From assembly GCF_003012735.1 (NCBI RefSeq), contig NZ_PXYI01000002.1:434001-498000 (forward strand): DNA of 64,000 nucleotides. Direction: 5' to 3'. Positions within the stretch are counted from its first letter, which is position 1; each line of letters begins with the position of its first letter. The stretch comes from Allosphingosinicella deserti (GTDB lineage: Bacteria > Pseudomonadota > Alphaproteobacteria > Sphingomonadales > Sphingomonadaceae). The notes under the pieces are model-generated. The model was not told the DNA's origin. It did not search any database and saw only the letters and a program-made list of their open reading frames with translations. The translations under genes and the position numbers were made by a program. Of this stretch, positions 35,723-44,801 are shown one piece after another.

Positions 35723-35941
35723 CAGCATCTCCCATCGATATGCGCACCTCTGCCGCGGTGAGGATGCCACAATCGTCCGGCGCCACAAGCCCGAACTGGC
35801 CTCTTCCGGCCGGGCGCACCGGCCGCAATGTCGCGGGATAGGCGGATTTGGCCGGCGGCCGGTGGAGTGTGACTGCATCCGTCGTTGCGCCTGCAGCGGT
35901 GCGAGCCAAGATCGCTGAACGATCCTGTCCGGGTAAGGCTG

Positions 35942-36823
35942 TCATGCCGGGCGTGTCGCCCTGACATGGTCGACGAATCTCGAAGCCGCGGGTGAGAGTC
36001 GTTCCGGCTGCCAACTCATCCAGAAGCTGACGTCGAGCGGATCGGCGGCAAGATTGCGGTAGACGATCCCCGGCACGGTGATCCGGCTGAGCAGATCGGT
36101 TCCGAAGGCGAGCGCAAGGCGACCGCCGACGAGCCCCAGGCTGGCCATCCAGCTGTCGGTCGCGCGGGTGAAGATCGGGCTCAGTCCGGCATTGTTCGCC
36201 CAGCGCATGATCCGGTCGTGATAGTCGGGCGCCGCAGAGCGGGGGAAGAGCGTGAACGCTTCTTCGCGAAGGCACTCGGGGGCGACCGGATCCGTCGTTG
36301 TTGCGGGGTGGCCGGCGGGCAGGATGATGTTGATATGATCCAGAGCGAAGCGAACGCTTTCGGTGGTCTCGTCCTGCTCGGCTTCCCGCGTGATGATGAC
36401 GTCGACCGAGCCCTGGTCCAGACGGCGACGCAATGGCGCTGTCGTGCCTTCGCAAAGATCGAGTTCGACGTCCGGGTAGGTCTCGGCGAAGCTGCGCAGA
36501 ACGTGCGGCAGGTCGCTGCACATCGCGACTGGCGAAAAACCCAGGGTAACTCGCCCGATACGGCCGGCGGCGATGGCGCGGGCCCGCTCGGTGCCTGCCT
36601 CCAGCGTGCCCAGAACCTCGCGTGCGGTGTCGACCAGCGCCGCCCCCCCGGGCGTAAGCCGGACGTGGGGCCGGCGCGTGAAGATCGTCACGCGCGTGTC
36701 CGCCTCGGGGCGGCGGATCAGCTCGCTCAATTGCGGCTGCGCCATGCCGAGCCGGTCCGCTGCCCGGCCGAAGTGCAGCTCCTCCGCGACGGTGACGAGG
36801 GCTTTCAGCTCGCGAATCTTCAT
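35942..36823 (-). CDS. LysR-family transcriptional regulator
   Basis: This 293-residue LysR regulator has an N-terminal winged helix-turn-helix (MKIRELKALVTVAEELHFGR, AADRLGMAQPQLSELIRR) and a substrate-binding co-inducer domain (GRVTLGFSPVAMCSDLPHVL). Its likely target lies in the divergent direction, where a small membrane protein gene starts at 36953. A 219-bp gap separates it from the GFOR-like gene downstream, so that gene could also be controlled. The inducer is unknown. Confidence 0.9.
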   Translation of the reverse strand: MKIRELKALVTVAEELHFGRAADRLGMAQPQLSELIRRPEADTRVTIFTRRPHVRLTPGGAALVDTAREVLGTLEAGTERARAIAAGRIGRVTLGFSPVAMCSDLPHVLRSFAETYPDVELDLCEGTTAPLRRRLDQGSVDVIITREAEQDETTESVRFALDHINIILPAGHPATTTDPVAPECLREEAFTLFPRSAAPDYHDRIMRWANNAGLSPIFTRATDSWMASLGLVGGRLALAFGTDLLSRITVPGIVYRNLAADPLDVSFWMSWQPERLSPAASRFVDHVRATRPA

Positions 36824-36952
36824 GCGGTGAGATCCTGATCGCAGATCGTCATAAGAGAAAGCCTATGAGCTGACTTGCACTTAGGGCTTTTCGCGAACGC
36901 CGCGGAAGCCGAAAAGACCATGTGCTGCGGGATGAGCGGCAGGAGAAGTAGA

Positions 36953-37171
36953 ATGACGAACAGCGACGCGCCGCCCAGAGCGTCATGCGCCGGGCGCCCG
37001 GCAAAGCAGGCCGTAGCAAGAAGCGCGGCCATGCTGACGCATCTGGCCGCGGCCGCGGCGGTGTTGACCGTTGCGCCGCTCGTGCTCGGATCCTTGCTGC
37101 GTGTTCCGGCTGGGCTCAGCACCGGCGATCCGGTTTCGGCGCTTCTCCTGCTCAGCGCGGTAAGTCTCTGA
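36953..37171 (+). CDS. Small membrane protein (72 residues)
   Basis: An ATG at 36953 with AGGAG 7 bases upstream opens a short protein with two hydrophobic stretches (AAMLTHLAAAAAVLTVAPLVLG and VSALLLLSAVSL). It is divergent from the LysR gene. I do not recognise a family. The well-placed ribosome-binding site is the main support. Confidence 0.5.
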   Translation: MTNSDAPPRASCAGRPAKQAVARSAAMLTHLAAAAAVLTVAPLVLGSLLRVPAGLSTGDPVSALLLLSAVSL

Positions 37172-37305
37172 CCGCAGCTGCCGCAGGCTGTTCGTTTCTG
37201 CGAAGAACGGGAGCGGCCTCGAACGACCATTTCTGGCGCTGAGCCGACGGCGTGTCCACAGCAAGTTTTAGAGACGTAATACTCAAGCCAGCCCGATTAT
37301 CAGAC

Positions 37306-37420
37306 ATGATCGGGTGCACAGGCGGGCGCGCGTCGCCTGCCTTCTCCTCGATCGCTGTCTGCCCAAGTGCGCGCGAGTTCGGTATCATGTCCCCGGCGCC
37401 CGATGTCCCCGGAGCTCATG
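37306..37420 (+). repeat. Dispersed repeat, family B, copy 1
   Basis: It shares GGGTGCACAGGCGGGCGC and then a GATC-CT-TC...AAG.GC.CGCGAGTT pattern with 40690-40800. A shorter relative ending in CGCGAGTT...GTCCCCGGAAC lies at 51755-51840. All three copies are intergenic and on the plus strand. Confidence 0.6.
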
Positions 37421-37509
37421 GCCCCGGAGCTCACGGGGCGCGGCGAGAAACCGGCCCGCGCCTGCGGGGCCGGGGCCACCGCGCTGCCGCGGCAGGCTGG
37501 AAGGCAGGC

Positions 37510-37941
37510 ATGGCGGATGCTAGAAATGCGCGTGTGAAGGGACTCGGCAAATGGCTCCTCCCCCTCTTGCTCGTCGGATGCGATTCGTCTGATCCTCGGG
37601 AAGAGGCGTCCTCCCGATTCACCGCCATGCCAACCATCGCCGACGTCTCGGGTGGGCCGCTCTGGTATTATGATCGCTCCTGTACATGTCTCCTCGCACC
37701 CGAGAATGGCTGTGCCAATCTGCTCGATGCACGGCCGGGGCGGGTCGAGGTGGACACTCTGGTCTGTCGCACCGTCGACGCGGCGCAGAGGACGGTGTCC
37801 TGCACCTATCGCGAGCGCTTTGTCGAAACGCCACCAGGCGTGCCGGAGCGCAGCTCCGCTTGGACGACCCGCCGGACGACCTTCCGCAACCATGCTGAAG
37901 ACGCCTGGTGTATCGAAGACGCTGATCCGCCTGCTTCTTAA
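37510..37941 (+). CDS. Putative lipoprotein, hypothetical
   Basis: This 143-residue protein starts at the ATG at 37510 after GGAAGG. The N-terminus is a lipoprotein signal with lipobox LLVGC (KWLLPLLLVGCDSS). The mature part has several cysteines (SCTCLLAPENGCANLL, TVSCTYRERF, AWCIED), suggesting disulfides in the periplasm. No family is recognised. The frame extends upstream to 37252 only through repeat DNA. Confidence 0.6.
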   Translation: MADARNARVKGLGKWLLPLLLVGCDSSDPREEASSRFTAMPTIADVSGGPLWYYDRSCTCLLAPENGCANLLDARPGRVEVDTLVCRTVDAAQRTVSCTYRERFVETPPGVPERSSAWTTRRTTFRNHAEDAWCIEDADPPAS

Positions 37942-38111
37942 GCCTGGGCAGGCCGGCCACGGACGACCAGCCTGTCCCTATCGGCGGTAGGCGATCTGTG
38001 GGGACAGATGTCTCGTCCACTCGGAACGACATCTTGGAACGTCAGCGTTCTGCGCTGTCGCCATGGCAGCGACATGCGCAACCAGCCGCATGCCCGTTCT
38101 CCGCGAACGTT

Positions 38112-38615
38112 TCAGGCCAATCCCTCGCAAACGATAATCCCATCATCCAGCGTGAACCGGCCATCCGTGCGCGGGGGACCGAACGGCCTGGCGAGCAGGG
38201 CGGCTGGCGCCACGATTCCGGGGGCCACTTCCCCATTCTGGATGATCGCAAGGCATTTCCGGCGCTCCCCGTCGAAGTCCCGGTCGAGCCCCAGAGCGTC
38301 GTTGACGAACCCGATCCCCTGGCTGCGGGCACAGACTGCGCCGAACAGTTCCAGCATTTTGGCACCCGCAACATGATCGAGCGGGAAATCCGTTTCTCCC
38401 CGCAGATAGAGCGATCCTTCTGCCCACAGGAAGATCCACCCTGCCGTCGCGCGGTCCGTTTCCGGTTGCTGCAGCACCCAGGGCAGGAAATCGTGCGGAT
38501 CGCCGCGATAGGCGAGCGCCGCCATCGCCGCTTCATGCCAGAGCGCCGGATCGCCGCATGATTTCACGCCGGCAACATCAGCCGCGTCCGCAATGTCGAT
38601 TTCGCCGTCGAGCAT
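38112..38615 (-). CDS. Hypothetical protein, DUF4274-like
   Basis: This soluble protein of about 167 residues contains a motif resembling DUF4274 (DPALWHEAAMAALAYRGDPH, FLPWVLQQPETDRATAGWIF, LGLDRDFDG). The ATG at 38615 is preceded by AGGAAT; ATGs further upstream at 38630 and 38690 remain possible. Function unknown; such proteins are sometimes immunity-like, but there is no toxin gene next to it. Confidence 0.6.
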   Translation of the reverse strand: MLDGEIDIADAADVAGVKSCGDPALWHEAAMAALAYRGDPHDFLPWVLQQPETDRATAGWIFLWAEGSLYLRGETDFPLDHVAGAKMLELFGAVCARSQGIGFVNDALGLDRDFDGERRKCLAIIQNGEVAPGIVAPAALLARPFGPPRTDGRFTLDDGIIVCEGLA

Positions 38616-38762
38616 ATTCCTGTCCCCCATTTGGTTGCGCAGACTAGAAGATAATGGGCCGAGGTAAATCCGGTCGCCCGACGGCTTCATGGTGCCACGC
38701 CTCTCGCCCCCCCCCCCGGCGGCAAGCGTCCCCGATCGCGCCAGCCGGCGGGTCGAGCACGC

Positions 38763-39137
38763 TCAACCCGCTTGTGGAACCGGTCGCGGACGCCCGCCTT
38801 CATCGATGGCGACGAAGGTGAAGACGGCCTGCGTGACCTGGCTGCTGTCCGATCCGTCGCGCGGGCGCCGCCATGCCTCGACCTTGATCCGCATCGAGGT
38901 TCGTCCGACATCGAGGATATCGGCATAGACGGAGACCTCGTCCCCGACCCGGACCGGCTGAAGGAACGACATCGATTCGACCGCGATCGTCGCCGCACGA
39001 CCGGCCGAGCGCCGCGCCGCGACGTTGCCGGCCGCAAGATCCATCTGCGACATCAGCCACCCTCCGAAGATGTCGCCGGCCGGATTCGTGTCCGCGGGCA
39101 TGGCGATGACGCGGATCGCTGGTTCGTCTCTGTCCAC
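38763..39137 (-). CDS. Acyl-CoA thioesterase, YciA-like hotdog fold
   Basis: This 124-residue hotdog thioesterase hydrolyses acyl-CoA to free acid and CoA. The family signature MPADTNPAGDIFGGWLMSQM with the catalytic Asp region is intact, followed by the GRAATIAVESMSFLQPVRVGD and SVYADILDVGRTSMRI strands. Length is typical of YciA. The gene is divergent from the NADH dehydrogenase gene. An 11-base or longer C tract lies just beyond its stop, near 38707. Confidence 0.9.
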   Translation of the reverse strand: MDRDEPAIRVIAMPADTNPAGDIFGGWLMSQMDLAAGNVAARRSAGRAATIAVESMSFLQPVRVGDEVSVYADILDVGRTSMRIKVEAWRRPRDGSDSSQVTQAVFTFVAIDEGGRPRPVPQAG

Positions 39138-39322
39138 GATGGTTGCTCCCGACGGCGATGAAGTGGCGCCATGGCGATAGACGATCGCCCGCGGCCGCGA
39201 CAGGTGGCGAGCACCGCGCCGCGGCGCGTCGACATTGGCGAAAGCCGCGATGCCGCTGGCCGATCCGGCCGCGGTCGATTATCGTCCGGAGCGGGCGCGA
39301 TCCACGGCAGCAGGGGGCCAGC

Positions 39323-40633
39323 ATGACGCCGAAATGCCAGATCGTCGTCGTCGGGGGCGGCGCAGGGGGCCTCGAGCTCGTTCGCAAGCTCGGCGCGCGC
39401 TACGGACGCCGGCGCCACGACATCATCCTGGTCGAGAAGAACCGCACCCACATCTGGAAGCCGCTGCTGCACGAGGTCGCGGCGGGCTCGCTCGACGCCA
39501 ATCTGGACGAGGTCGGCTATCGAAGCCACTGCCATCGCTGGGGATACCGCTTCTTCTGCGGTACCTTCGCGGGGATCGACCGCAGCGCGCGCGAGGTGAT
39601 CATCGCGCCTTTGCGCGACGAGGATGGCAGCGAGCTGATCGGCGAGCACCGGATCCGCTACGATCATCTCGTCCTCGCGCTGGGCGCCGTCAGCAACGAT
39701 TTCGGCACGCCCGGCGTCGCCCGTTACGCGCTTACCCTCGACGACCGCGCCTCGGCCGACCGGTTCAGGCACAAGCTGCTCAACCATTGCCTGCGTGTTT
39801 CGCGGGCGATGCGCGCCGATCCGGCGGTCGATGCTTATGTGAGGATCGTCGTCGTCGGCGGCGGCGCGACCGGCGTCGAACTCGCCGCCGAGCTGTACAA
39901 TGCGGCCGCGGCCCTGCGCCATTACGGCCTCGAAGTGTTCGACGAATCCCGTCTCGAGGTGACCCTGATCGAGGCGGGGCCGCGGATCCTGCCGGCGCTG
40001 CCCAAGCAGCTTGCCGACGCGGCCAGGGTCGAGCTCGAGGCGCTCGGCGTCCGCATCCTGACGGATGTCAGGGTCGTCGAGTCGACCGCGCACGCGATCG
40101 TCACCGGGACCGGGGAGCGGATCGAGGCCGACCTCCAGGTCTGGGCCGCCGGCGTCCGGGGTGCGATCCCCGGGGACATGGACGGCCTCGAACTCGGCCG
40201 CAGCAACCAGCTCGTCGTCCGCCCCACCCTGCAGACCAGCCGCGACGACCGCATCTTCGCGATCGGCGACTGCTGCCTGTTCGTACCCGAGGGGAGCGAC
40301 CGTCCCGTCCCGCCGCGCGCCCAGGCCGCGCATCAGATGGCCTCCGTGGTGCTCGACAATCTGGCGCGCGCCCAGAAAGGAAAGACCCTGCGGCCGTTCG
40401 TCTATCGCGACCATGGCTCGCTGGTTTCGCTCAGCCGTTTCTCGACCGTCGGAAGCCTGATGGGCAATCTGATCGGCGGCCGCATGGCGATCGAGGGCCG
40501 GCTCGCGCGCTTCGTCTACAAGTCGCTCTACCGGATGCACGTCGTCGCGGTGCACGGCTGGCTGAAGGGCATCATGCTCCTCGCCGTCGGGCGGGTGAAC
40601 GCGATCATCCGTCCGAGATTGAAGCTTCATTGA
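39323..40633 (+). CDS. ndh: Type II NADH dehydrogenase (NAD(P)/FAD-dependent oxidoreductase)
   Basis: This is a 436-residue non-proton-pumping NADH:quinone oxidoreductase. An FAD-binding Rossmann motif is at the N-terminus (IVVVGGGAGGLELVRKLG), followed by the NDH-2 stretch HIWKPLLHEVAAGSLD, the NADH-binding motif (VRIVVVGGGATGVELAAEL) and the C-terminal FAD contact (DDRIFAIGDCC) with a C-terminal amphipathic/membrane-associating region (SLYRMHVVAVHGWLKGIMLL). The ATG at 39323 follows AGGGGG; the frame upstream is the divergent promoter region. Confidence 0.9.
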   Translation: MTPKCQIVVVGGGAGGLELVRKLGARYGRRRHDIILVEKNRTHIWKPLLHEVAAGSLDANLDEVGYRSHCHRWGYRFFCGTFAGIDRSAREVIIAPLRDEDGSELIGEHRIRYDHLVLALGAVSNDFGTPGVARYALTLDDRASADRFRHKLLNHCLRVSRAMRADPAVDAYVRIVVVGGGATGVELAAELYNAAAALRHYGLEVFDESRLEVTLIEAGPRILPALPKQLADAARVELEALGVRILTDVRVVESTAHAIVTGTGERIEADLQVWAAGVRGAIPGDMDGLELGRSNQLVVRPTLQTSRDDRIFAIGDCCLFVPEGSDRPVPPRAQAAHQMASVVLDNLARAQKGKTLRPFVYRDHGSLVSLSRFSTVGSLMGNLIGGRMAIEGRLARFVYKSLYRMHVVAVHGWLKGIMLLAVGRVNAIIRPRLKLH

Positions 40634-40689
40634 GCAAATCCTCGGGACACGGACGTTCCGGAGAAATGATACGCAACTCCGTCCGGTGA

Positions 40690-40800
40690 TCAAACCTGAC
40701 CGGGTGCACAGGCGGGCGCACGTCACCGGCTTACTCTTTGATCACTATCAGTCGAAGCGCCCGCGAGTTGCCTATTACGTCGCCGGAACTGGCGTTCCCA
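40690..40800 (+). repeat. Dispersed repeat, family B, copy 2
   Basis: It shares GGGTGCACAGGCGGGCGC and the CGCGAGTT...CGCCGGAAC tail with the copy at 37306. It occupies much of the 300-bp gap between ndh and the S9 peptidase gene, which otherwise shows nothing recognisable. Confidence 0.6.
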
Positions 40801-40932
40801 CGCTGGGCCGATGGCAAGCGGCCGTTGGTGCGATGCCGTCCCGGGCCCCATCGCCCATCCCTTGGCGACGTGCCGTAAGGCCTTGCCCCCGGCTCACGGC
40901 TTGCATAGCCTCGAACCCGAAGGGGGAAGACC

Positions 40933-42871
40933 ATGCGCTTATGTCTGCTGACGATCACCCTGTTGGCCGCCGGCCAGGCGCTCGCCGCGCCGGTGCCGAC
41001 CCCGATCTCGCAAGTCACGGATCCGGCAAGTCTCACGTCGCCGGTGAATGCAGCGGCCAAGCCGGTCCCGCTGGCCGATCTCGCGGCGGTGCGCGGCTCC
41101 GCCGGTGCGGCCTGGGCCGCCAACGGGTCGCTGGTGGTGGCACCGAACCTGACCGGCCGCTACAATCTCTGGCGGGTCGATCGCGGCGGCAATTTCCCGG
41201 TTCAGCTGACGACGTCGGACGAGGCCCAGTCCCCGGAACTGGTCACGCGGGACGGACTGGTGCTGTTCACCCAGGATCGCGGCGGGGATGAACTGTACGA
41301 TCTGTTCACCGTGCCGCTCACCGGCGGCGAGATCGTCAACCTCACGAACACGCCGGACGTGACCGAGACGCAGCCGCGCCTCACCCCGGACGAGACCGCC
41401 ATCGTCTTCGCGCGCCGGGCGAAGACCGGAACCTCGGTCGATCTCGCGCTCCTCGATCGCGCGAGCGGCAAGGTGCGGTCGTTAACCGCCGAGAAGGATC
41501 CTTCGCGGATCTGGTCCTCGGCCGGCTTCGCCGATGATGGCCGAACGCTCATCGCCAATCGGCAGGACATTGTCGGCAGCCGGTCGACCATTTACGCCAT
41601 CGATCTTGCCGGCGGGCAGGCGCGCGCTTTGACTCGCGAGGCAGCGGGTCTCGCGATCAGGGCCGAAGCGGTGAGCCCCGACGGGCGGATTCTGGCGATC
41701 AGTTCCAACGAGAAAAGCGGCCAATATCGCGCCGGCTTGATGGGGCTAGGGACGGCAAGGACGCGCTGGCTGCGCGACACGCCGTGGGAGCAGACGGCCG
41801 GCACCTTCTCTCCCGACGGGCGACTGCTCACCGTACAGACGAATGCGGACGGCCGCTCCGATTTGTCGATCGTGGACGTTGAGAGCGGCACGGAGCGGCC
41901 GCTGCCCTTCCCGCCCGGGGTCAACACCACGCCCAATGCGGTGCAATCCTGGGCCGCCGACGGGCGCTTGCTGGTCTTGCGGAACGGAAGCGACTCGCCC
42001 GGCGATTTCTGGTCGGTGGATCCGGGCACGGGCGCCGCCGAGCAGCTGACCAGGCTGGCCACGGCAAGCCTCGATTCCAGGAACCTTCCGAAGAGCCGGC
42101 TCGTCGCCTTCCGCAGCAGCGACGGAACGCCGATCAGCGGCATCCTGACCATGCCGTTCAACCTGAAGCGGGACGGCTCAAACCCGGCGATCGTCATCCC
42201 GCATGGCGGGCCCACCAGCCAGGCCCAGGACAGCTTCTCGCAACTGGCGACGATGTTCGCGAGCCGCGGCTATCTCGTCCTCCGTCCGAACTTCCGGGGC
42301 TCGACCGGCTACGGCAAGGCGTTCCAGGATGCCAATGTCAAGGATCTGGGCGGGGCCGACCTCGAGGATGTCGTCGCCGGCGCGAAGTTTCTCGCCGGCA
42401 CCGGCTTCGTCGACCCCAAAAGGATCGGGATCACCGGGGGAAGCTATGGCGGGTTCATGACCCTGATGGCGCTGGGCAAGCGCCCCCGACATCTTCGCCG
42501 CGGGCGTGAACCAGTACGGCATCATCAACTGGTTCTCGATGTGGGAGAATTCGGTCGGCGGCCTCCGCGAATATCAGCGTGCCCTGGTCGGAGACCCGGT
42601 CGCGGACAAGGCCGCCTACGAACGGCAGTCGCCCTTGACCTATGCGAAGCAGATCCGGGCGCCCTTGCTCAACCTGCAGGGGGAGAATGACGTCCGGGTT
42701 CCGCGCGGACAGACGGAGGAGGTCGTCAAGGCCGTGAAGGCCAATGGCGGCGTTGTCGAGGCCATCTATTATCCCGCCGAGGGGCACGGCTTCTCGAAAG
42801 CCGAAAACCAGCAGGATGCCCGCCGCCGGACGCTCGACTGGTTCGACCGATATTTGAAGGCTGCGCGGTGA
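40933..42871 (+). pseudogene. S9 family prolyl-oligopeptidase-type peptidase, frameshifted
   Basis: This exported S9 peptidase is about 646 residues if restored. Frame 1 (40933-42690) encodes a signal peptide (MRLCLLTITLLAAGQALA), the beta-propeller and the nucleophile Ser504 in GGSYGGF. Just after AAG at 42478-42480 the sequence CGCCCCCGAC shifts frame. The catalytic Asp (ENDVRVP) and His (EGHGFSKAE) continue in the frame of 42482-42871. The natural junction would read GK-APDIFAAGVNQYG, so one extra base at about 42481-42487 explains it. This is a genuine mutation or a sequencing error in the C-run; as written, the protein lacks two catalytic residues. Confidence 0.8.
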
Positions 42872-42899
42872 GGGCGAGGTCGCACGATGTGCTTTGGTC

Positions 42900-44801
42900 C
42901 TATGCCGGCAGGCCAAGGTGCACCTCATCCTCGTCAAAAAGGCCTGACTGGATCACATGCGTTTTCATCGCGCCTGGATCGGTCGAGTAAGCGACGAGCG
43001 CCAAGCTAGATTTTGCCCGACTACAGGTGACGTAAAACAGTCGTCGGGTGCGATCGAGTGAGGAATCTTTGCCCTCCTCCGCATTCTTCAAATCGCTCGC
43101 GCTCGGTGCTTTGGCTCCAAGCAGCTTGTCGTAACCGAAGAGAAAGCCGCGAGAGTCGCCATCATCCATGAGAACCATCACACGGTCGAACTCGAGGCCT
43201 TTGACCCCTTGGTGCGTGTCAAAGGACGCTTCGCGTGCCACGTATGAGGCGTAGGCCGCAATCATCGAGAACGGGCAATCCAGAAGGGTCAATAGGGCGG
43301 CCACACTCTCGCCAACCGGATCAGCCTCCTCGTCGCTTTCGGTACCGACTGCCTCAGTGCTCAAGGCTGCCAGGGCGGCTTTGAGGCTGTCGGGCACAAC
43401 GAAAAGATCGGTACTCGCAACATTTTTCAGAACGGCACCGCATGTCGGATCACCGTTCGCCCACAGCGACATCAGACTGTCGATCGCCGCCTGCGCTATG
43501 CGCAACTGATCCAGCGGCTTTTCTGAGCCCTTCAACACGTCCTTGCGCAACAGCGGCGACGCTTCACGGACGAGCTTGGTCGCCAAGAACTTGTCGCCGC
43601 GCTGAGTGGCGGCAACCAGCGGAAGGACGCTATGCGTGAAAAAGCGCGTAGGCGCGAAACTGCCATCGAGGAAGGCCGTGCGAAATGCCTCGATCGGCGC
43701 AATGGCGTCGAACAGTTGCTCAAACCCCATCCGCTTGGCGGCCATGTGGTGCTCCAGCGTGAGGATTTTACATTGGTCGCGATCGATCCAACTCGCATCG
43801 CCGGTGAGATCCGCCATGTAGGCGCGAACACCATCCTCAACTGCAGGCTTATCCGGGGTGTCGACGGGGAACGCGAACAGCCGCGCCCATCCTTCACTCG
43901 CGTCGTCGCGGGGCTCCTGAAGCTGCTCGTCTGCGCCCGAGCGAATGGCGTTGATCAGACGCACGATACGTCGTGGGCTGCGATGGTTCAGTACCTTTTT
44001 GGGTGTTTCCCAACCCCGCGGCAACGCTCTTTCGATGTTCTCTTTGCCATCCAGATAGATGCGCTGCATCGTGTCGCCGATTAGGCCCAAGCAGAAACGG
44101 CGTGCATGCGCCTGTTGAACCGTGAGGAACGCGTCGATGAGAGTCTTATTCGTGTCCTGACTCTCGTCAATAAGCAGGAAGGGATACCTTTCGACAAACA
44201 TGCGCTGCATCAGAGATTTCTCAAGCAGGAAAGTCGCAAAAATTTTAATAACTTCGCTGTGATTAAGAGCGTTGCGCTCGCGGTTCTCGCTGCTAGGATT
44301 ATAGGTGAATGCCTTGATCTCATCGAGGCGCCCCAGACGACGCTGTTTTGATTCAATCGACGCCAGCCGCGCTGCGGATGCCTTCGTACCGGCTCGTCCT
44401 TTCGCCTCCTCGGCCGTCAAATCGGCGATTTCTGTTTGCAGATTTGAGCGCAGCCATTCCCGTATGTCGGAACTAAACCCCTGTATTTGCGACCACGCAA
44501 AACTATGGATGGTTTGGACGACGAATAGTGGATCATATTCTAACCGACGCGTGATCTCTTCGCAGGCGGCGTTGGTATAGGTTATAACCGCAACATGCCT
44601 CGCCCGTAGGCGAAGTGTATCCCGGTATTTTGTAGCAATGTGCCGAAGTGCATTCACGAGTGACCGGGTCTTTCCGGCGCCAGCCCCGGCAAACAGGAAG
44701 AAGCTTGAGGGATTTTCAAGGTCGAGATACGAAGCGATCTCAGCTTCGACGTCATCGTCGAGCGTTACGTTCGATTGGGGTGGAGCGTTGTCGACGTTCA
44801 C
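42900..44801 (-). CDS. UvrD/Rep-like helicase, GajB-like partner of the OLD nuclease
   Basis: This 633-residue superfamily 1 helicase has Walker A GAGAGKTRS (residues 39-47), motif Ia ITYTNAACEEI, motif II LLIDESQDT, motif V-type QGVKGLEFDRVMVLMDD and motif VI LFYVTCSRAKSSLAL. Its ATG overlaps the stop of the upstream OLD-family gene by 4 bp. An OLD nuclease followed directly by a UvrD-like helicase is the layout of Gabija (GajAB) and of class 2 OLD proteins generally. DNA composition is less GC-rich than the flanks, suggesting horizontal acquisition. Confidence 0.82.
   Translation of the reverse strand: MNVDNAPPQSNVTLDDDVEAEIASYLDLENPSSFFLFAGAGAGKTRSLVNALRHIATKYRDTLRLRARHVAVITYTNAACEEITRRLEYDPLFVVQTIHSFAWSQIQGFSSDIREWLRSNLQTEIADLTAEEAKGRAGTKASAARLASIESKQRRLGRLDEIKAFTYNPSSENRERNALNHSEVIKIFATFLLEKSLMQRMFVERYPFLLIDESQDTNKTLIDAFLTVQQAHARRFCLGLIGDTMQRIYLDGKENIERALPRGWETPKKVLNHRSPRRIVRLINAIRSGADEQLQEPRDDASEGWARLFAFPVDTPDKPAVEDGVRAYMADLTGDASWIDRDQCKILTLEHHMAAKRMGFEQLFDAIAPIEAFRTAFLDGSFAPTRFFTHSVLPLVAATQRGDKFLATKLVREASPLLRKDVLKGSEKPLDQLRIAQAAIDSLMSLWANGDPTCGAVLKNVASTDLFVVPDSLKAALAALSTEAVGTESDEEADPVGESVAALLTLLDCPFSMIAAYASYVAREASFDTHQGVKGLEFDRVMVLMDDGDSRGFLFGYDKLLGAKAPSASDLKNAEEGKDSSLDRTRRLFYVTCSRAKSSLALVAYSTDPGAMKTHVIQSGLFDEDEVHLGLPA

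Noticed and set aside
38700-38720. Long C-run as a phase-variation tract
   Set aside because: It lies between genes, past the thioesterase stop and downstream of the DUF4274-like start, with no clear promoter around it. The G-run near 57710 is likewise intergenic.
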